Part shown: in pieces, positions 1 through 8,748 of the stretch
How positions within the stretch are numbered: the stretch's first letter is position 1
Layout of the letters: each line of letters opens with the position of its first letter
Assembly (NCBI GenBank): GCA_035530375.1
Contig: DATKUY010000059.1
Coordinates: 1 to 47,906, forward strand
DNA: 47,906 nt
Source of the DNA: Sulfuricella sp035530375
GTDB taxonomy: Bacteria; Pseudomonadota; Gammaproteobacteria; Burkholderiales; Sulfuricellaceae
Reading direction: 5' to 3'
The notes under the pieces: generated by a model
Database searches by the model: none
What the model was told of the DNA's origin: nothing
What the model saw: the letters and a program-made list of their open reading frames with translations, nothing else
Program-made: the position numbers and the translations under genes

Positions 1-118
1 AGGATTCAAGCTCACCAGTATCAAGCGCCCACACTTATCGGCTGTATTTTTTTAAAGAACAAGGCCCCCAATTCCTCGGAAGCGGCTCCGGCACTGCCGA
101 AGCGAGGTGCGCATTCTA
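1..118 (-). other. rRNA operon leader (16S gene beyond the left edge)
   Basis: Read on the minus strand, a boxA-like antitermination element (TGTTCTTTAA, 52-61) is followed by CCGATAAGTGTGGGCGCTTG, a sequence typical of the region just before 16S rRNA in betaproteobacteria. Between the promoter and boxA lies an imperfect hairpin whose core is CTTCGGC-AGT-GCCGGAG. The 16S gene itself is not in the window, so this is inferred from leader features only. The 16S-23S spacer also carries a boxA, but the rRNA-type promoter just upstream favours the 16S leader. Confidence 0.55.
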
Positions 119-140
119 CAGAGTTCCACAAAAACTGCAA
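113..140 (-). promoter_or_regulatory. rRNA-type sigma-70 promoter
   Basis: On the minus strand, TTGCAG (135-140) and TAGAAT (113-118) are separated by 16 bp, with a GC-rich discriminator (GCGCACC) after the -10 box as in stringently controlled rRNA promoters. It lies between tRNA-fMet and the boxA leader and points to the left edge. Confidence 0.5.
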
Positions 141-185
141 CAACTCTTTCGCACCTTTACAACAAAACTACAACAAAACAAAAAC

Positions 186-262
<77 letters not shown>

Positions 263-274
263 TCGAGAAGCGAG

Positions 275-304
275 ACTATAGCAAAACACCGAAAACAATG
301 TCAA
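275..304 (-). promoter_or_regulatory. Promoter of tRNA-fMet
   Basis: A consensus -35 box TTGACA (299-304 on minus) and a -10 box TATAGT (275-280) are separated by 18 bp. They lie 13 bp upstream of the tRNA 5' end. Confidence 0.75.
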
Positions 305-742
305 GTTTTCCATGTGCAAAAACCCACAACCAATCCACATATATCCACTTACCCATTGATTAAAAAACAAATATCCATACGAAAAGCGGGCCACTTCACC
401 AAATAGAAGCCGATTATTTAATCTCACCGCACCTCTCCACAGCACCATATATATAATAGCCGGGAGGGGGCGATTGGGGGTTGGCGTCCGGTCATAGGGA
501 AAAGTATGTTCAAAATTTGAGCCCGGCCATAAACATAACAAGCTCCTGAATCTTGCCCCACCCCACCGATTCAGCCATCAGGGCCATTCTTGACGTAGAA
601 CAGGCACACACAAATCAAACTGGGGAAATTTATCGAAATTTCTTATATAAGAATAAAAAGAATGGATAACACCCCTTTTGCATCCATGTTATTCTTCGCC
701 GACTTAAGAATTAACGCCTACCTAAAATGGAGAATATAAATC
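305..742. other. Intergenic region between tRNA-fMet and sat
   Basis: No credible gene is seen; the 105-codon minus-strand frame at 224-541 runs into the tRNA and is rejected. A TATAAT hexamer at 452-457 has no convincing -35 box. GCCGGG near 459 and CCCGGC near 523 could pair over a loop of about 58 nt, which might indicate a structured RNA but is unproven. The sat ribosome-binding site (GGAG, 729-732) lies at the right end. Confidence 0.5.
640..653. promoter_or_regulatory. AT-rich perfect palindrome upstream of sat
   Basis: TTCTTATATAAGAA is a perfect 14-bp palindrome about 90 bp before the sat start codon. It could be an operator, or it could overlap a -10 element. No known consensus is recognised. 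Confidence 0.35.
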
Positions 743-1951
743 ATGTCTAAACTGGTAAGACCGCATGGCGGCGGTGAGCTCAAACCCTTGCTACTGAGCG
801 GCGAGGCACTAAAGAAAGAACTGGCGCACGCACAATCATTGACCAAGGTGCGCATGAGCTCGCGCGAGACCGGCGATCTCATCATGTTCGGCATCGGCGG
901 TTTCACGCCTCTCGACGGCTTCATGACCCATGCCGACTGGCAGGGTGTATGCGATGGCTACAAAATGGCTAGCGGATTGTTCTGGCCGATTCCGGTCACG
1001 CTATCCACGAACGACGAAGCCATCAAGGCTGGCGACGAAATCGCTCTTGTCAACGACGAAACCGGCGAAATTATGGGCACCATGAAGGTGACCGAAAAAT
1101 ACACCATTGACAAGGCCCACGAATGCATGGAGGTCTACAAGACCACCGACATGGAGCACCCAGGCGTCAAGATGGTGATGGCCCAAGGCAAATACAACCT
1201 GGCCGGCCCGGTCAAGGTTCTGTCCACCGGCACATTCAAGGAAGAGTACGGCGATCAGTTCATGACCCCAGCCGAGACTCGCGCCGCCTTCGAAAAGATG
1301 GGCTGGTCCAAGGTCGCGGCATTCCAGACCCGCAACCCGATGCACCGCTCGCATGAATACTTGGCCAAGATCGCAATCGAAACCATGGACGGCGTGCTGG
1401 TTCACTCCCTGCTCGGCGCACTGAAGCCCGGCGACATCCCCGCCGATGTCCGCTCCGAAGCCATCAGCGTTCTGGTCGAGAACTATTTCGCCCCAAACAC
1501 CGTGATCCAGGCCGGCTACCCACTCGACATGCGTTATGCAGGCCCACGCGAAGCCCTGTTGCACGCGCTGTTCCGCCAGAACTACGGCTGCTCGCACCTG
1601 ATTGTCGGCCGCGACCACGCTGGCGTGGGTGACTACTACGGCCCGTTCGACGCGCAGAAGATTTTCGACGAAATCCCCAAGGGCTCGCTCGAAACCCAGA
1701 ACATGAACATCGACTGGACCTTCTGGTGCAACAAGTGCGGTGGCATGGCCTCGCAACGCACCTGCCCGCACACCAAGGATGATCGCATCCTGTTGTCTGG
1801 TACCAAGGTACGTTCGATGCTTTCCGAAGGCCAGGATCTGCCAGTCGAATTCAGCCGCCCCGAAGTGGCAAAAGTGCTGCAGAAATACTATGCCGGCCTC
1901 ACCGCCGAGCAGAACGTCAAGGTGGAACTGAAAGGCCATTCCGCCAAATAA
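743..1951 (+). CDS. sat: Sulfate adenylyltransferase (ATP sulfurylase), dissimilatory type
   Basis: The 402-aa protein catalyses the reversible reaction of ATP and sulfate to APS and pyrophosphate. In sulfur oxidisers it runs in reverse and makes ATP from APS. The nucleotide-binding signature Q195-T-R-N-P-M-H201-R-S-H204 and the second motif VGRDHAG (287-293) are present. C328, C331 and C340 with H342 form a CxxC...CxH pattern that could bind zinc. The length fits the homo-oligomeric single-domain family without an APS kinase domain. The ATG start at 743 is preceded by GGAG about ten bases upstream. It is followed by aprB and aprA, which supports a role in sulfite oxidation rather than assimilation. 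Confidence 0.96.
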   Translation: MSKLVRPHGGGELKPLLLSGEALKKELAHAQSLTKVRMSSRETGDLIMFGIGGFTPLDGFMTHADWQGVCDGYKMASGLFWPIPVTLSTNDEAIKAGDEIALVNDETGEIMGTMKVTEKYTIDKAHECMEVYKTTDMEHPGVKMVMAQGKYNLAGPVKVLSTGTFKEEYGDQFMTPAETRAAFEKMGWSKVAAFQTRNPMHRSHEYLAKIAIETMDGVLVHSLLGALKPGDIPADVRSEAISVLVENYFAPNTVIQAGYPLDMRYAGPREALLHALFRQNYGCSHLIVGRDHAGVGDYYGPFDAQKIFDEIPKGSLETQNMNIDWTFWCNKCGGMASQRTCPHTKDDRILLSGTKVRSMLSEGQDLPVEFSRPEVAKVLQKYYAGLTAEQNVKVELKGHSAK

Positions 1952-1966
1952 GGTTGTTTAAGGTTG

Positions 1967-1993
1967 GCCGGTTACGCGAGTAACCGGCTTTTG
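1967..1993 (+). terminator. Hairpin terminator or attenuator between sat and aprB
   Basis: A perfect 9-bp stem, GCCGGTTAC (1967-1975) and GTAACCGGC (1980-1988), closes a GCGA tetraloop and is followed by TTTTGTT. The short T run suggests partial termination, which would let sat be made in excess of aprBA, or a processing and stability element. Confidence 0.7.
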
Positions 1994-2031
1994 TTAATGG
2001 CAGTACTGTAATAACTCGAGGAGTAAAATCA

Positions 2032-2499
2032 ATGCCAACATTTGTGCGCACAGAAAAATGTGATGGCTGCAAAGGTCAGGACAAAACCGCATGCATGTAT
2101 ATTTGCCCGCATGACCTGATGAAGCTGGATAAAGATGGTTCCGAAACCGGTCACGCCATGAGAGCGTTTAACCAGGAACCAGAGCAGTGCTGGGAGTGCT
2201 ACTCCTGCGTCAAGATTTGCCCGCAAAACGCGATTGAATGCCGTCACTACGCAGACGTCGTGCCACTGGGTGGTTCTGTTCAGCCGCTGCGCGGCACCGA
2301 TGCCATCATGTGGACCATCAAGTTCCGTAACGGCAGCATGAAGCGCTTCAAGTTCCCGATCCGCACCACGCCTGAAGGCTCGATCGACTGCTACGGCGGC
2401 AAGCCGACTGCAAGCATGGCCAACATCAGCAAGTCTGGCTTCTTCAACCAGGAAAACGGCTACCGTGCCGGCAACCCGGCCGAACTGATCCGCAAGTAA
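2032..2499 (+). CDS. aprB: Adenylylsulfate (APS) reductase, beta (iron-sulfur) subunit
   Basis: The 155-aa ferredoxin-like subunit carries electrons between the FAD of AprA and the membrane. Two [4Fe-4S] cluster motifs are visible. The first uses C10, C13, C21 and C25. The second is C53-x2-C56-x2-C59-x3-C63 followed by a proline. The tail after about residue 100 is the extension that wraps around AprA in known structures. The start is set by GAGGAG just upstream of ATG 2032. The gene lies directly before aprA with a 48-bp gap. Neither aprM nor qmoABC, the usual membrane partners, is adjacent. Confidence 0.95.
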   Translation: MPTFVRTEKCDGCKGQDKTACMYICPHDLMKLDKDGSETGHAMRAFNQEPEQCWECYSCVKICPQNAIECRHYADVVPLGGSVQPLRGTDAIMWTIKFRNGSMKRFKFPIRTTPEGSIDCYGGKPTASMANISKSGFFNQENGYRAGNPAELIRK

Positions 2500-2547
2500 G
2501 ATCAGCCAACGGAAATTAGATTAACGAACATTGAAAGGTATAACACA

Positions 2548-4560
2548 ATGTCTGGAACTTTTGGAAATCCTGAAGTAATCCAAGAAGAAGTTGACATTCT
2601 TCTGATTGGTGGCGGCATGGCAAACTGCGGCGCTGCTTATGAAATCATGCGCTGGGCCGATGCTGCCAAGGCCGAGTCCGGTGTGGACCTGAAAATCAAG
2701 CTGGTCGACAAAGCCGCCATGGATCGCTCCGGCGCCGTGGCTCAAGGTCTGTCCGCCATCAACACCTATATCGGCGACGCGCAAGACCCAGCCGACTACG
2801 CTCGCATGGTCTCCAACGACCTGATGGGTATCACCCGCGACGACCTGGCCTACGATCTGGGCCGTCACGTTGACGAATCCGTGCACCTGTTCGAAGAGTG
2901 GGGTCTGCCGATCTGGAAACTGGACGAAGCCGGCGAACGTCATGACGGTTCCGTCGATATGCCCAAGCTGAAAGACGGCGGCAAGCCCGTACGTTCCGGC
3001 AAATGGCAGATCATGATCAACGGCGAATCCTACAAGTGGATCGTTGCCGAAGCCGCCAAAAAATCGCTGGGCATGGATCGCATTCAAGAGCGTATTTTCA
3101 TCGTCAAGCTGGTAAACGACAAGAACGACAAGAACCGCATCGCCGGTGCCGTCGGTTTCTCCGTACGTGACCACAAAGTAGTTGTGTACAAAGCCAAGGC
3201 CATTCTGCTGGCCGCTGGCGGTTGCGTGAACCTGTTCCGCCCCCGCTCCGTGGGTGAAGGCCAAGGCCGTGCATGGTATCCAGTATGGAACGCAGGTTCC
3301 ACCTACACCATGGCTGCCGAAGCCGGTGCCGAGCTGACCATGATGGAAAACCGTTTCGTGCCAGCCCGTTTCAAAGACGGCTACGGCCCGGTCGGTGCTT
3401 GGTTCTTGCTGTTCAAGGCCCAAGCCACCAACGCCAACGGCGAAGTGTACATGGTCAAGAACAAGGAAATGCTGAACGACTACCCGCCTTATGGCCAGGC
3501 TGCCGTTCCTGCTTCCTGCTTGCGTAACCACCTGATGCTGAAGGAAATGCAAGAAGGTCGCGGCCCGATCTACATGGACACCGTAACCGCTCTCGCGAAA
3601 CTGCGTGAGACCCTCTCCCCACGCGAAGTGAAGCATCTGGAAGCAGAAGCATGGGAAGACTTCCTCGACATGTGCGTAGGCCAGTGCGGCGTCTGGGTTG
3701 GCGAAAACATCGAGCCGGAGAAGAAAAACTCCGAACTGATGCCTACCGAGCCCTACCTGCTAGGTTCCCACTCCGGCTGCTGCGGCATCTGGGTGTCCGG
3801 TCCTGACGATGTCGGCGCACCGACCAGCGAAACCAAAGATGGCGTTCCTGCTCACCTGCCGAGCGGCTGGAACTGGGGCTACCGCTCCATGACCACCGTC
3901 AAGGGTCTGTTCACCGCCGGCGACGGCGTGGGCGCATCCGGCCACAAGTTCTCCTCCGGCTCCCATGCCGAAGGCCGCATGTGCGCCAAGTCGATGGTCA
4001 AGTTCTGCGTCGACAATAAAAACTGGAAGCCTGAGCTGGATACTTCGGCCGAAGAACTGGTTGCGCAAGTCTACCAGCCGGTGCGTAACTTCCTTGAGTT
4101 CAAGGACTACACCACCGCTATCGACGTGAACCCCAACTACATCACGCCGAAGATGCTCCAGTTCCGCCTGCAGAAGATCATGGACGAGTACGTTGCTGGC
4201 GTTGCCACCTACTACAAGACCAACGACAAGATGCTGGCCGTTGCTGAAGAAAAGCTGGAAATGCTGAAGGAAGACGCCAAGAAGATGCGTGCGAAAGACC
4301 TGCACGAACTGCTGCGCGCCTGGGAAAACTACCACCGCATCCTGACGGCCGAAGCCCACATGAAACACATCCAGTTCCGCGAAGAATCCCGCTACCCGGG
4401 CTTCTACTACCGCATGGACAAGAACTTTGTCGATGAGGAAAACTGGAAGTGCTTCGTAAACTCCATCTACGACAAGACCACCCACAAGTGGACCGTGTTC
4501 AAGCGCGCTCACGTGGATCTGGTTGACAAGTCCAAGCTGTTCAAGCCTGCTGCTCACTAA
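2548..4560 (+). CDS. aprA: Adenylylsulfate (APS) reductase, alpha (flavoprotein) subunit
   Basis: The 670-aa catalytic subunit binds FAD and interconverts APS with sulfite and AMP; in this context it oxidises sulfite to APS. It belongs to the fumarate reductase/succinate dehydrogenase flavoprotein superfamily. The N-terminal dinucleotide motif is DILLIGGGMANCGAA near residues 16-30. A second FAD-contacting stretch with AGDGVGASGHKFSSGSHAEG lies near residue 460, a family hallmark. Length matches the family. The gene follows aprB and ends in a strong terminator, so sat-aprB-aprA forms one transcription unit with the internal hairpin after sat. Confidence 0.96.
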   Translation: MSGTFGNPEVIQEEVDILLIGGGMANCGAAYEIMRWADAAKAESGVDLKIKLVDKAAMDRSGAVAQGLSAINTYIGDAQDPADYARMVSNDLMGITRDDLAYDLGRHVDESVHLFEEWGLPIWKLDEAGERHDGSVDMPKLKDGGKPVRSGKWQIMINGESYKWIVAEAAKKSLGMDRIQERIFIVKLVNDKNDKNRIAGAVGFSVRDHKVVVYKAKAILLAAGGCVNLFRPRSVGEGQGRAWYPVWNAGSTYTMAAEAGAELTMMENRFVPARFKDGYGPVGAWFLLFKAQATNANGEVYMVKNKEMLNDYPPYGQAAVPASCLRNHLMLKEMQEGRGPIYMDTVTALAKLRETLSPREVKHLEAEAWEDFLDMCVGQCGVWVGENIEPEKKNSELMPTEPYLLGSHSGCCGIWVSGPDDVGAPTSETKDGVPAHLPSGWNWGYRSMTTVKGLFTAGDGVGASGHKFSSGSHAEGRMCAKSMVKFCVDNKNWKPELDTSAEELVAQVYQPVRNFLEFKDYTTAIDVNPNYITPKMLQFRLQKIMDEYVAGVATYYKTNDKMLAVAEEKLEMLKEDAKKMRAKDLHELLRAWENYHRILTAEAHMKHIQFREESRYPGFYYRMDKNFVDEENWKCFVNSIYDKTTHKWTVFKRAHVDLVDKSKLFKPAAH

Positions 4561-4592
4561 GGCACCGCGAACAACAGTGTTGTAAAATTAAG

Positions 4593-4623
4593 CCGGGCGC
4601 CGTAAGGTGCCCGGTTTTTATTT
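4593..4623 (+). terminator. Rho-independent terminator after aprA
   Basis: CCGGGCGCC (4593-4601), loop GTAA, then GGTGCCCGG (4606-4614) form a 9-bp stem with one G:U pair, followed by TTTTTATTT. This closes the sat-aprBA unit. Confidence 0.87.
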
Positions 4624-4750
4624 CTGGTATAACGACGAATATCCACAAACGATTGTTAGCTTGTAGCGCAATCAGCCGTTGTACGGCAAGCAGTCCCTCT
4701 GTAAGACCGTCCCTATTCAGGTGGCCGGCAAGATTATTGAATTTCTTGCA

Positions 4751-4771
4751 ACTCTGCATTATTGGCAGAGT
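4751..4771. promoter_or_regulatory. Inverted repeat upstream of the YkgJ-like gene
   Basis: ACTCTGC (4751-4757) and GCAGAGT (4765-4771) are perfect 7-bp arms around a 7-nt centre, 45 bp before the next start codon. On the plus strand a T-rich stretch follows, so it could be a weak terminator or a leader hairpin as well as an operator. Confidence 0.35.
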
Positions 4772-4816
4772 CAAATTGTTTTTGATCTTTTTGCAGCGAA
4801 CAACGAGGTAGAACTA

Positions 4817-5725
4817 ATGGAAAATACTGTTGATATCAAGGAATCACCCTTTGTCCAGAGCCCGGTGGTGCCCACCTCCTACGACGGCTCCAAGGTCATC
4901 CAATTCCGTTGCCACAAGGAAATCAGCTGCTTTAATGCCTGCTGCAAAAATATCGACATCACCCTGACCCCCTACGACATCCTGCGCTTGAAGAATCGCC
5001 TGGAACTAACATCCGGCGAATTCCTGCTGGGCTTTACCGAGCCCTACGAAATGGACAAAGACAGCATCGCCGGCGTCAAATTCAAGCCTGTAGAAGGCGG
5101 CACCGCATGCCAGTTTATGACCGACGAAGGCTGCAGCGTCTATGAAGACCGCCCCACTGCCTGCCGCTATTACCCCGTCGCCCTGGTTTCGATGCGCAAA
5201 CAGAACGAATACACCGACACCGATTCCTATGCCCTGGTTGAAGAAGCGCATTGCATGGGACACAAGGAAAACCGCTCCCTGACGATTGACGAATATCGCA
5301 AGGAACAAGGACTGGACGATTATGACGCGCAGGGTCGCGGCTGGCGCCAGCTCATACTGAAGAAAAAATCCTCCGGACCGACCGTCGGCACGCCCTCCAA
5401 GCGCAGCCTGCAACTGTTCTTCATGGCTTGCTACGACCTCGACCGCTTCCGTAATTTTGTCACCAGCGACACCTTCAATGAAGTCTATGACCTGCCCGAC
5501 GACCTCAAGAAAACGATTGCCGAGAATGAAGTCGAACTCATGCAATTCGGCTTCCGTTTCCTCAGACAAGTCATGTTCAGCGAGGAAACCATCGCCATGA
5601 AGGGCGACGCTTATGACAAACGCTTGGCAAGGAAACAGGAACGCGAAGCTGCCGGCCTGGCGCCCAGCGAACCAGCACCGACTCCGGATTCGCCCTATGA
5701 CCACTCCGAATGCAGCGACAATTGA
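4817..5725 (+). CDS. YkgJ-type cysteine-cluster protein
   Basis: This 302-aa protein carries the cysteine pattern of the YkgJ (putative zinc- or iron-chelating) family: C32, C38, C42 and C43, then C98, C106 and C116 in the context DEGCSVYEDRPTACRYYP. The C-terminal half has no motif I recognise, and the tail is proline-rich. An open frame extends 46 codons upstream from a TTG, but ATG 4817 is preferred because GAGGT lies just before it and homology-like sequence begins soon after. It sits between aprA and the CbbQ/CbbO-like pair. A role in metal delivery or cluster handling for APS reductase is only a guess. Confidence 0.75.
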   Translation: MENTVDIKESPFVQSPVVPTSYDGSKVIQFRCHKEISCFNACCKNIDITLTPYDILRLKNRLELTSGEFLLGFTEPYEMDKDSIAGVKFKPVEGGTACQFMTDEGCSVYEDRPTACRYYPVALVSMRKQNEYTDTDSYALVEEAHCMGHKENRSLTIDEYRKEQGLDDYDAQGRGWRQLILKKKSSGPTVGTPSKRSLQLFFMACYDLDRFRNFVTSDTFNEVYDLPDDLKKTIAENEVELMQFGFRFLRQVMFSEETIAMKGDAYDKRLARKQEREAAGLAPSEPAPTPDSPYDHSECSDN

Positions 5726-5734
5726 TATTGCCCC

Positions 5735-6547
5735 GTGCAAGCGCGCGCGTTAACCCCTGAGGAGCATTTCGTCGAGTCGGAGCCCTATTACGAGGCAACC
5801 GGCGACGAAATCGCCATCTTCGAAGCGGCTTACAAGAACAAGCTGCCGATCTTGCTCAAAGGCCCGACCGGTTGCGGCAAAACGCGCTTCATGGAATACA
5901 TGGCATGGCGCCTCAAGCGTCCGTTGATCACGGTTTCCTGCCATGACGACCTGACTGCTTCCGATCTGGTCGGGCGCTTCCTGGTCAAGGGCGGCGAAAC
6001 GGTGTGGGTGGATGGCCCTCTGGCGCGCTCCGTGCGCGCCGGGGCAATCTGCTACCTGGATGAAATCGTCGAAGCGCGCAAGGACACCATGGTGGTCATC
6101 CACCCGCTCGCCGATGACCGACGTGTCCTGCCGATGGAAAAACTCGGCACCCTGCTCCAGGCCAACGATGATTTCTGCCTGGCAATTTCCTACAACCCCG
6201 GCTACCAGAGCGTACTCAAAGACCTCAAGCAGAGCACGCGCCAGCGTTTTGTCGCCCTTGAATTCGACTACCCAAGCATGGACATGGAACGCAAAATCGT
6301 CGCCAGAGAATCCGGCGTAGATACCGATCTGGCCGAAAAACTGGTGAAATTCGCCCACATGACCCGCAACCTCAAAGGCAGCGGTCTGGAAGAGGGTGCC
6401 AGCACCCGCCTTCTGGTGCATGCCGCCAAACTCATCGTTTCCGACGTAGCACCGGTTGCCGCCTGCCGCAGCGCCATCGCCCAGGCGATTACCGACGACG
6501 CTGAAATGCTGGCCGCGATCCAGGAGCTCTCCTCCTCACTCTTCTAG
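5735..6547 (+). CDS. MoxR-type AAA+ ATPase, CbbQ/NirQ/NorQ family
   Basis: The 270-aa protein has Walker A GPTGCGKT (43-50), Walker B ending in D109-E110 (AICYLDEI) and the conserved CHDDLTASDLVGR block near 69-81. Length and C-terminus fit the CbbQ/NorQ subgroup. Family members remodel or activate metalloenzymes or Rubisco together with a VWA partner, which is encoded next. The start is GTG 5735. The in-frame TGA of the preceding gene lies only four codons upstream, no better start exists, and no clear ribosome-binding site is seen. No Rubisco, nor or nir genes are in the window, so the client is unknown. Its position behind sat-aprBA makes APS reductase one candidate. Confidence 0.85.
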   Translation: MQARALTPEEHFVESEPYYEATGDEIAIFEAAYKNKLPILLKGPTGCGKTRFMEYMAWRLKRPLITVSCHDDLTASDLVGRFLVKGGETVWVDGPLARSVRAGAICYLDEIVEARKDTMVVIHPLADDRRVLPMEKLGTLLQANDDFCLAISYNPGYQSVLKDLKQSTRQRFVALEFDYPSMDMERKIVARESGVDTDLAEKLVKFAHMTRNLKGSGLEEGASTRLLVHAAKLIVSDVAPVAACRSAIAQAITDDAEMLAAIQELSSSLF

Positions 6548-6558
6548 GAGCTTGGCAC

Positions 6559-8667
6559 ATGGCAGATAACACTCCGTTATCAGCCGCACAGATCGAGCAA
6601 GCCCTTGGGCAGTGGCTGGAGGTGGAATTCACCTTCATCCATGTAGACGAACTGGCTCCATTGATTGCCGCCCTGCCGCGCGAAGACCAGGACTTCCTGC
6701 TCGGCTGGGTGCGGCGCATCGCCACCACCAATATCCAGATCGCCCACCAGTTCGTTCTCCGCGCCATTACCCGGATCGCCCACATGGACCGACGCATGAT
6801 CGAAGCCTGGGCGCTGCACGCCATGGACACTTATGACCGGGCCGGTTCGCGCGCCGCCTTCAAGGTCATCAATGAAATAGACAACTTTGCCCAGCTCAGC
6901 CACGAACACGCTGCCGGCGCGCTGTTCGATGAAATCGGCGGCATACTGCTGACTTTCATACGCGGCCTGTCGGGGCGGCACCTCAAGCTGGAACAAGGCG
7001 ATGCCGCCTACACCGACAGCGAAACCCTGTTCCTGCCCGCCGTGGTCGCACGGATGCAACGGGCAGAAGACAACTTCAAGCTGTGCAAGGCCATGGTAGT
7101 CATACTCTGGGCGCAAACCCGGTTCGGCACCTTCCGCACCGGCCTGGACGTCGCGCTGAACGTCTACCCGGATCGCGACAAGGCACTGAAGCAATTCCAT
7201 GCACTGGAAACCCTGCGGCTGGAAGCCTGCATCAGCCGAGAACTGCCGGGCCTGTACCGCGACATGCAACGGCTCAAAGCCGAATCCGGCGAAAAGCTCC
7301 CGCCCAGTTGGGAGCACTATGCCGCCGAGCTGTCCAGGCCAGAAGCCGGCGTTTCCGACAGCCTGCGCCTGCTGGTGCAAGCCTACCCCGGCATGGTGCC
7401 CGACGCCGTCTGCTATCAGTGCGAGTTGAGGCCGGACGCCGTAGCCGCGCGCGCAGCCGCTCGGATAGAACGGGAAAAAATCCTGCTGCGGGTCAATCTG
7501 GCTCGGGAGCTGGAGAAATTCCCGGCCGAAATCCACGACGACAACCCCCGCTTCGAGCTCAAAATAGAGCAAGAAAACCACAGCAGTTTGCCGAATTTCG
7601 AACTCACGCTGGACGATGCCCCAGCCATTCCACCGGATAACGTCACCCAACTACTCACCTCAATCTATCTCGATCTGGGCGAAATCCCCGCCGAATACCT
7701 GGCTCCCGCCGGCCCGGGCGAATATGACCCCAGCCTGTTCGATGAAAAGAAGCTGGATCCCGACACGGTGTGGCAGGGAACTTACCACGAAGAAGGCGCC
7801 AGCCTTTATCCGGAATGGGATTTCGGCCGCCAGCACTACCGCAAGAACTGGTGCGTGCTGCGCGAAAAAGACGTAAAACCGCTGGATGACGGATTTGCGC
7901 TGAAGACCCTGGAGAAATACAGCAGCCTGGTCAAACAGTTGCACCGCACCTTCGAAGCCATGCGTGACGAGAACCGGTTATTGAAACGCGAGGCATCCGG
8001 CGATGAAGTGGATATCGATGCTCTGGTGGAAGCCCTGGCCGATAGCCGCGACGGCAGCGAAATGAGCGACCGCCTGTTCATGCGCATGCACCGCAACCAA
8101 CGCAACATCGCCGTCATGTTCATGGTCGACATGAGCGGCAGCACCAAGGGCTGGATCAATGACGCGGAGCGCGAATCCCTGGTGCTGCTGTGCGAAACCC
8201 TGAAACTGCTGGGCGACCGCTATGCCATCTACGGTTTTTCCGGCACCACGCGCAAGCGCTGCGAAATTTTCCGCATCAAAAGTTTCGACGAATCCTATGG
8301 CGAACTGGTACGGCAGCGCATCGCCGGCATCGCGCCACAGGAATACACCCGCATGGGGGTCGCAATCCGCCATCTCGCCGCCCTGCTCAACCAGGTCAAT
8401 GCCCGCACCAAACTGCTGATCACGCTTTCCGACGGCAAGCCGGACGACTATCACGACGGCTACCGCGGCCAATACGGTATCGAGGATACGCGCATGGCCC
8501 TGATCGAAGCCAAGCGCAGCGGCATCCACCCCTTCTGCATCACCATCGACACCGAGGGACGCGATTACCTGCCCCACATGTATGGAGCGGTCAACTATAC
8601 TGTGGTGAGCGATGTCCGGGAACTACCACTCAAAGTTAGCGACATCTATAGGCGGCTGACCCGCTAA
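6559..8667 (+). CDS. VWA-domain protein, CbbO/NorD family
   Basis: This 702-aa protein ends in a von Willebrand A domain with an intact MIDAS signature, DMSGS at residues 524-528, and a later conserved SDGKPDDY segment. The N-terminal 450 residues are the helical part seen in CbbO and NorD proteins. The VWA protein works with the AAA+ ATPase encoded 11 bp upstream, probably recruiting client proteins through the MIDAS metal. The start ATG 6559 follows GGAG, which overlaps the end of the previous gene, so the pair is translationally close. CbbO cannot be told from NorD by eye. The unit ends before the peroxiredoxin promoter. Confidence 0.83.
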   Translation: MADNTPLSAAQIEQALGQWLEVEFTFIHVDELAPLIAALPREDQDFLLGWVRRIATTNIQIAHQFVLRAITRIAHMDRRMIEAWALHAMDTYDRAGSRAAFKVINEIDNFAQLSHEHAAGALFDEIGGILLTFIRGLSGRHLKLEQGDAAYTDSETLFLPAVVARMQRAEDNFKLCKAMVVILWAQTRFGTFRTGLDVALNVYPDRDKALKQFHALETLRLEACISRELPGLYRDMQRLKAESGEKLPPSWEHYAAELSRPEAGVSDSLRLLVQAYPGMVPDAVCYQCELRPDAVAARAAARIEREKILLRVNLARELEKFPAEIHDDNPRFELKIEQENHSSLPNFELTLDDAPAIPPDNVTQLLTSIYLDLGEIPAEYLAPAGPGEYDPSLFDEKKLDPDTVWQGTYHEEGASLYPEWDFGRQHYRKNWCVLREKDVKPLDDGFALKTLEKYSSLVKQLHRTFEAMRDENRLLKREASGDEVDIDALVEALADSRDGSEMSDRLFMRMHRNQRNIAVMFMVDMSGSTKGWINDAERESLVLLCETLKLLGDRYAIYGFSGTTRKRCEIFRIKSFDESYGELVRQRIAGIAPQEYTRMGVAIRHLAALLNQVNARTKLLITLSDGKPDDYHDGYRGQYGIEDTRMALIEAKRSGIHPFCITIDTEGRDYLPHMYGAVNYTVVSDVRELPLKVSDIYRRLTR

Positions 8668-8676
8668 ACAAAAAAT

Positions 8677-8706
8677 TTGACACCAATTAAAAATTAGTGC
8701 AATATT
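8677..8706 (+). promoter_or_regulatory. Promoter of the peroxiredoxin gene
   Basis: The -35 box TTGACA (8677-8682) is consensus. The -10 is either CAATAT (spacer 17) or AATATT (spacer 18) ending at 8705-8706. The dyad operator at 8704-8722 overlaps its downstream edge. Confidence 0.65.
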
Positions 8707-8722
8707 TAGACAAGATCTAAAC
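8704..8722. promoter_or_regulatory. Dyad operator upstream of peroxiredoxin (shared with trxB)
   Basis: ATTTAGACAAGATCTAAAC is an imperfect palindrome centred at 8713 with TTTAGA and TCTAAA arms. It lies over and just after the -10 box, where a repressor or a redox switch protein could act. The same motif occurs upstream of trxB at 42350-42368 with 15 of 19 identical positions. Confidence 0.55.
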
Positions 8723-8748
8723 TTAACCCGCCAACAAAGGAGAAAAAC

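Noticed and set aside
1001..1939. 312-codon frame antisense to sat
   Set aside because: It is the usual open antisense frame of a GC-rich gene; the plus strand encodes an intact ATP sulfurylase.
2521..3636. 371-codon frame antisense to aprA
   Set aside because: Antisense of a clear flavoprotein gene; composition is rich in His, Val and Gln, typical of shadow frames.
8704..8722. OxyR or PerR site at the peroxiredoxin promoter
   Set aside because: The dyad does not fit the ATAG-N7-CTAT spacing of OxyR or the PerR box; the regulator is left unnamed.
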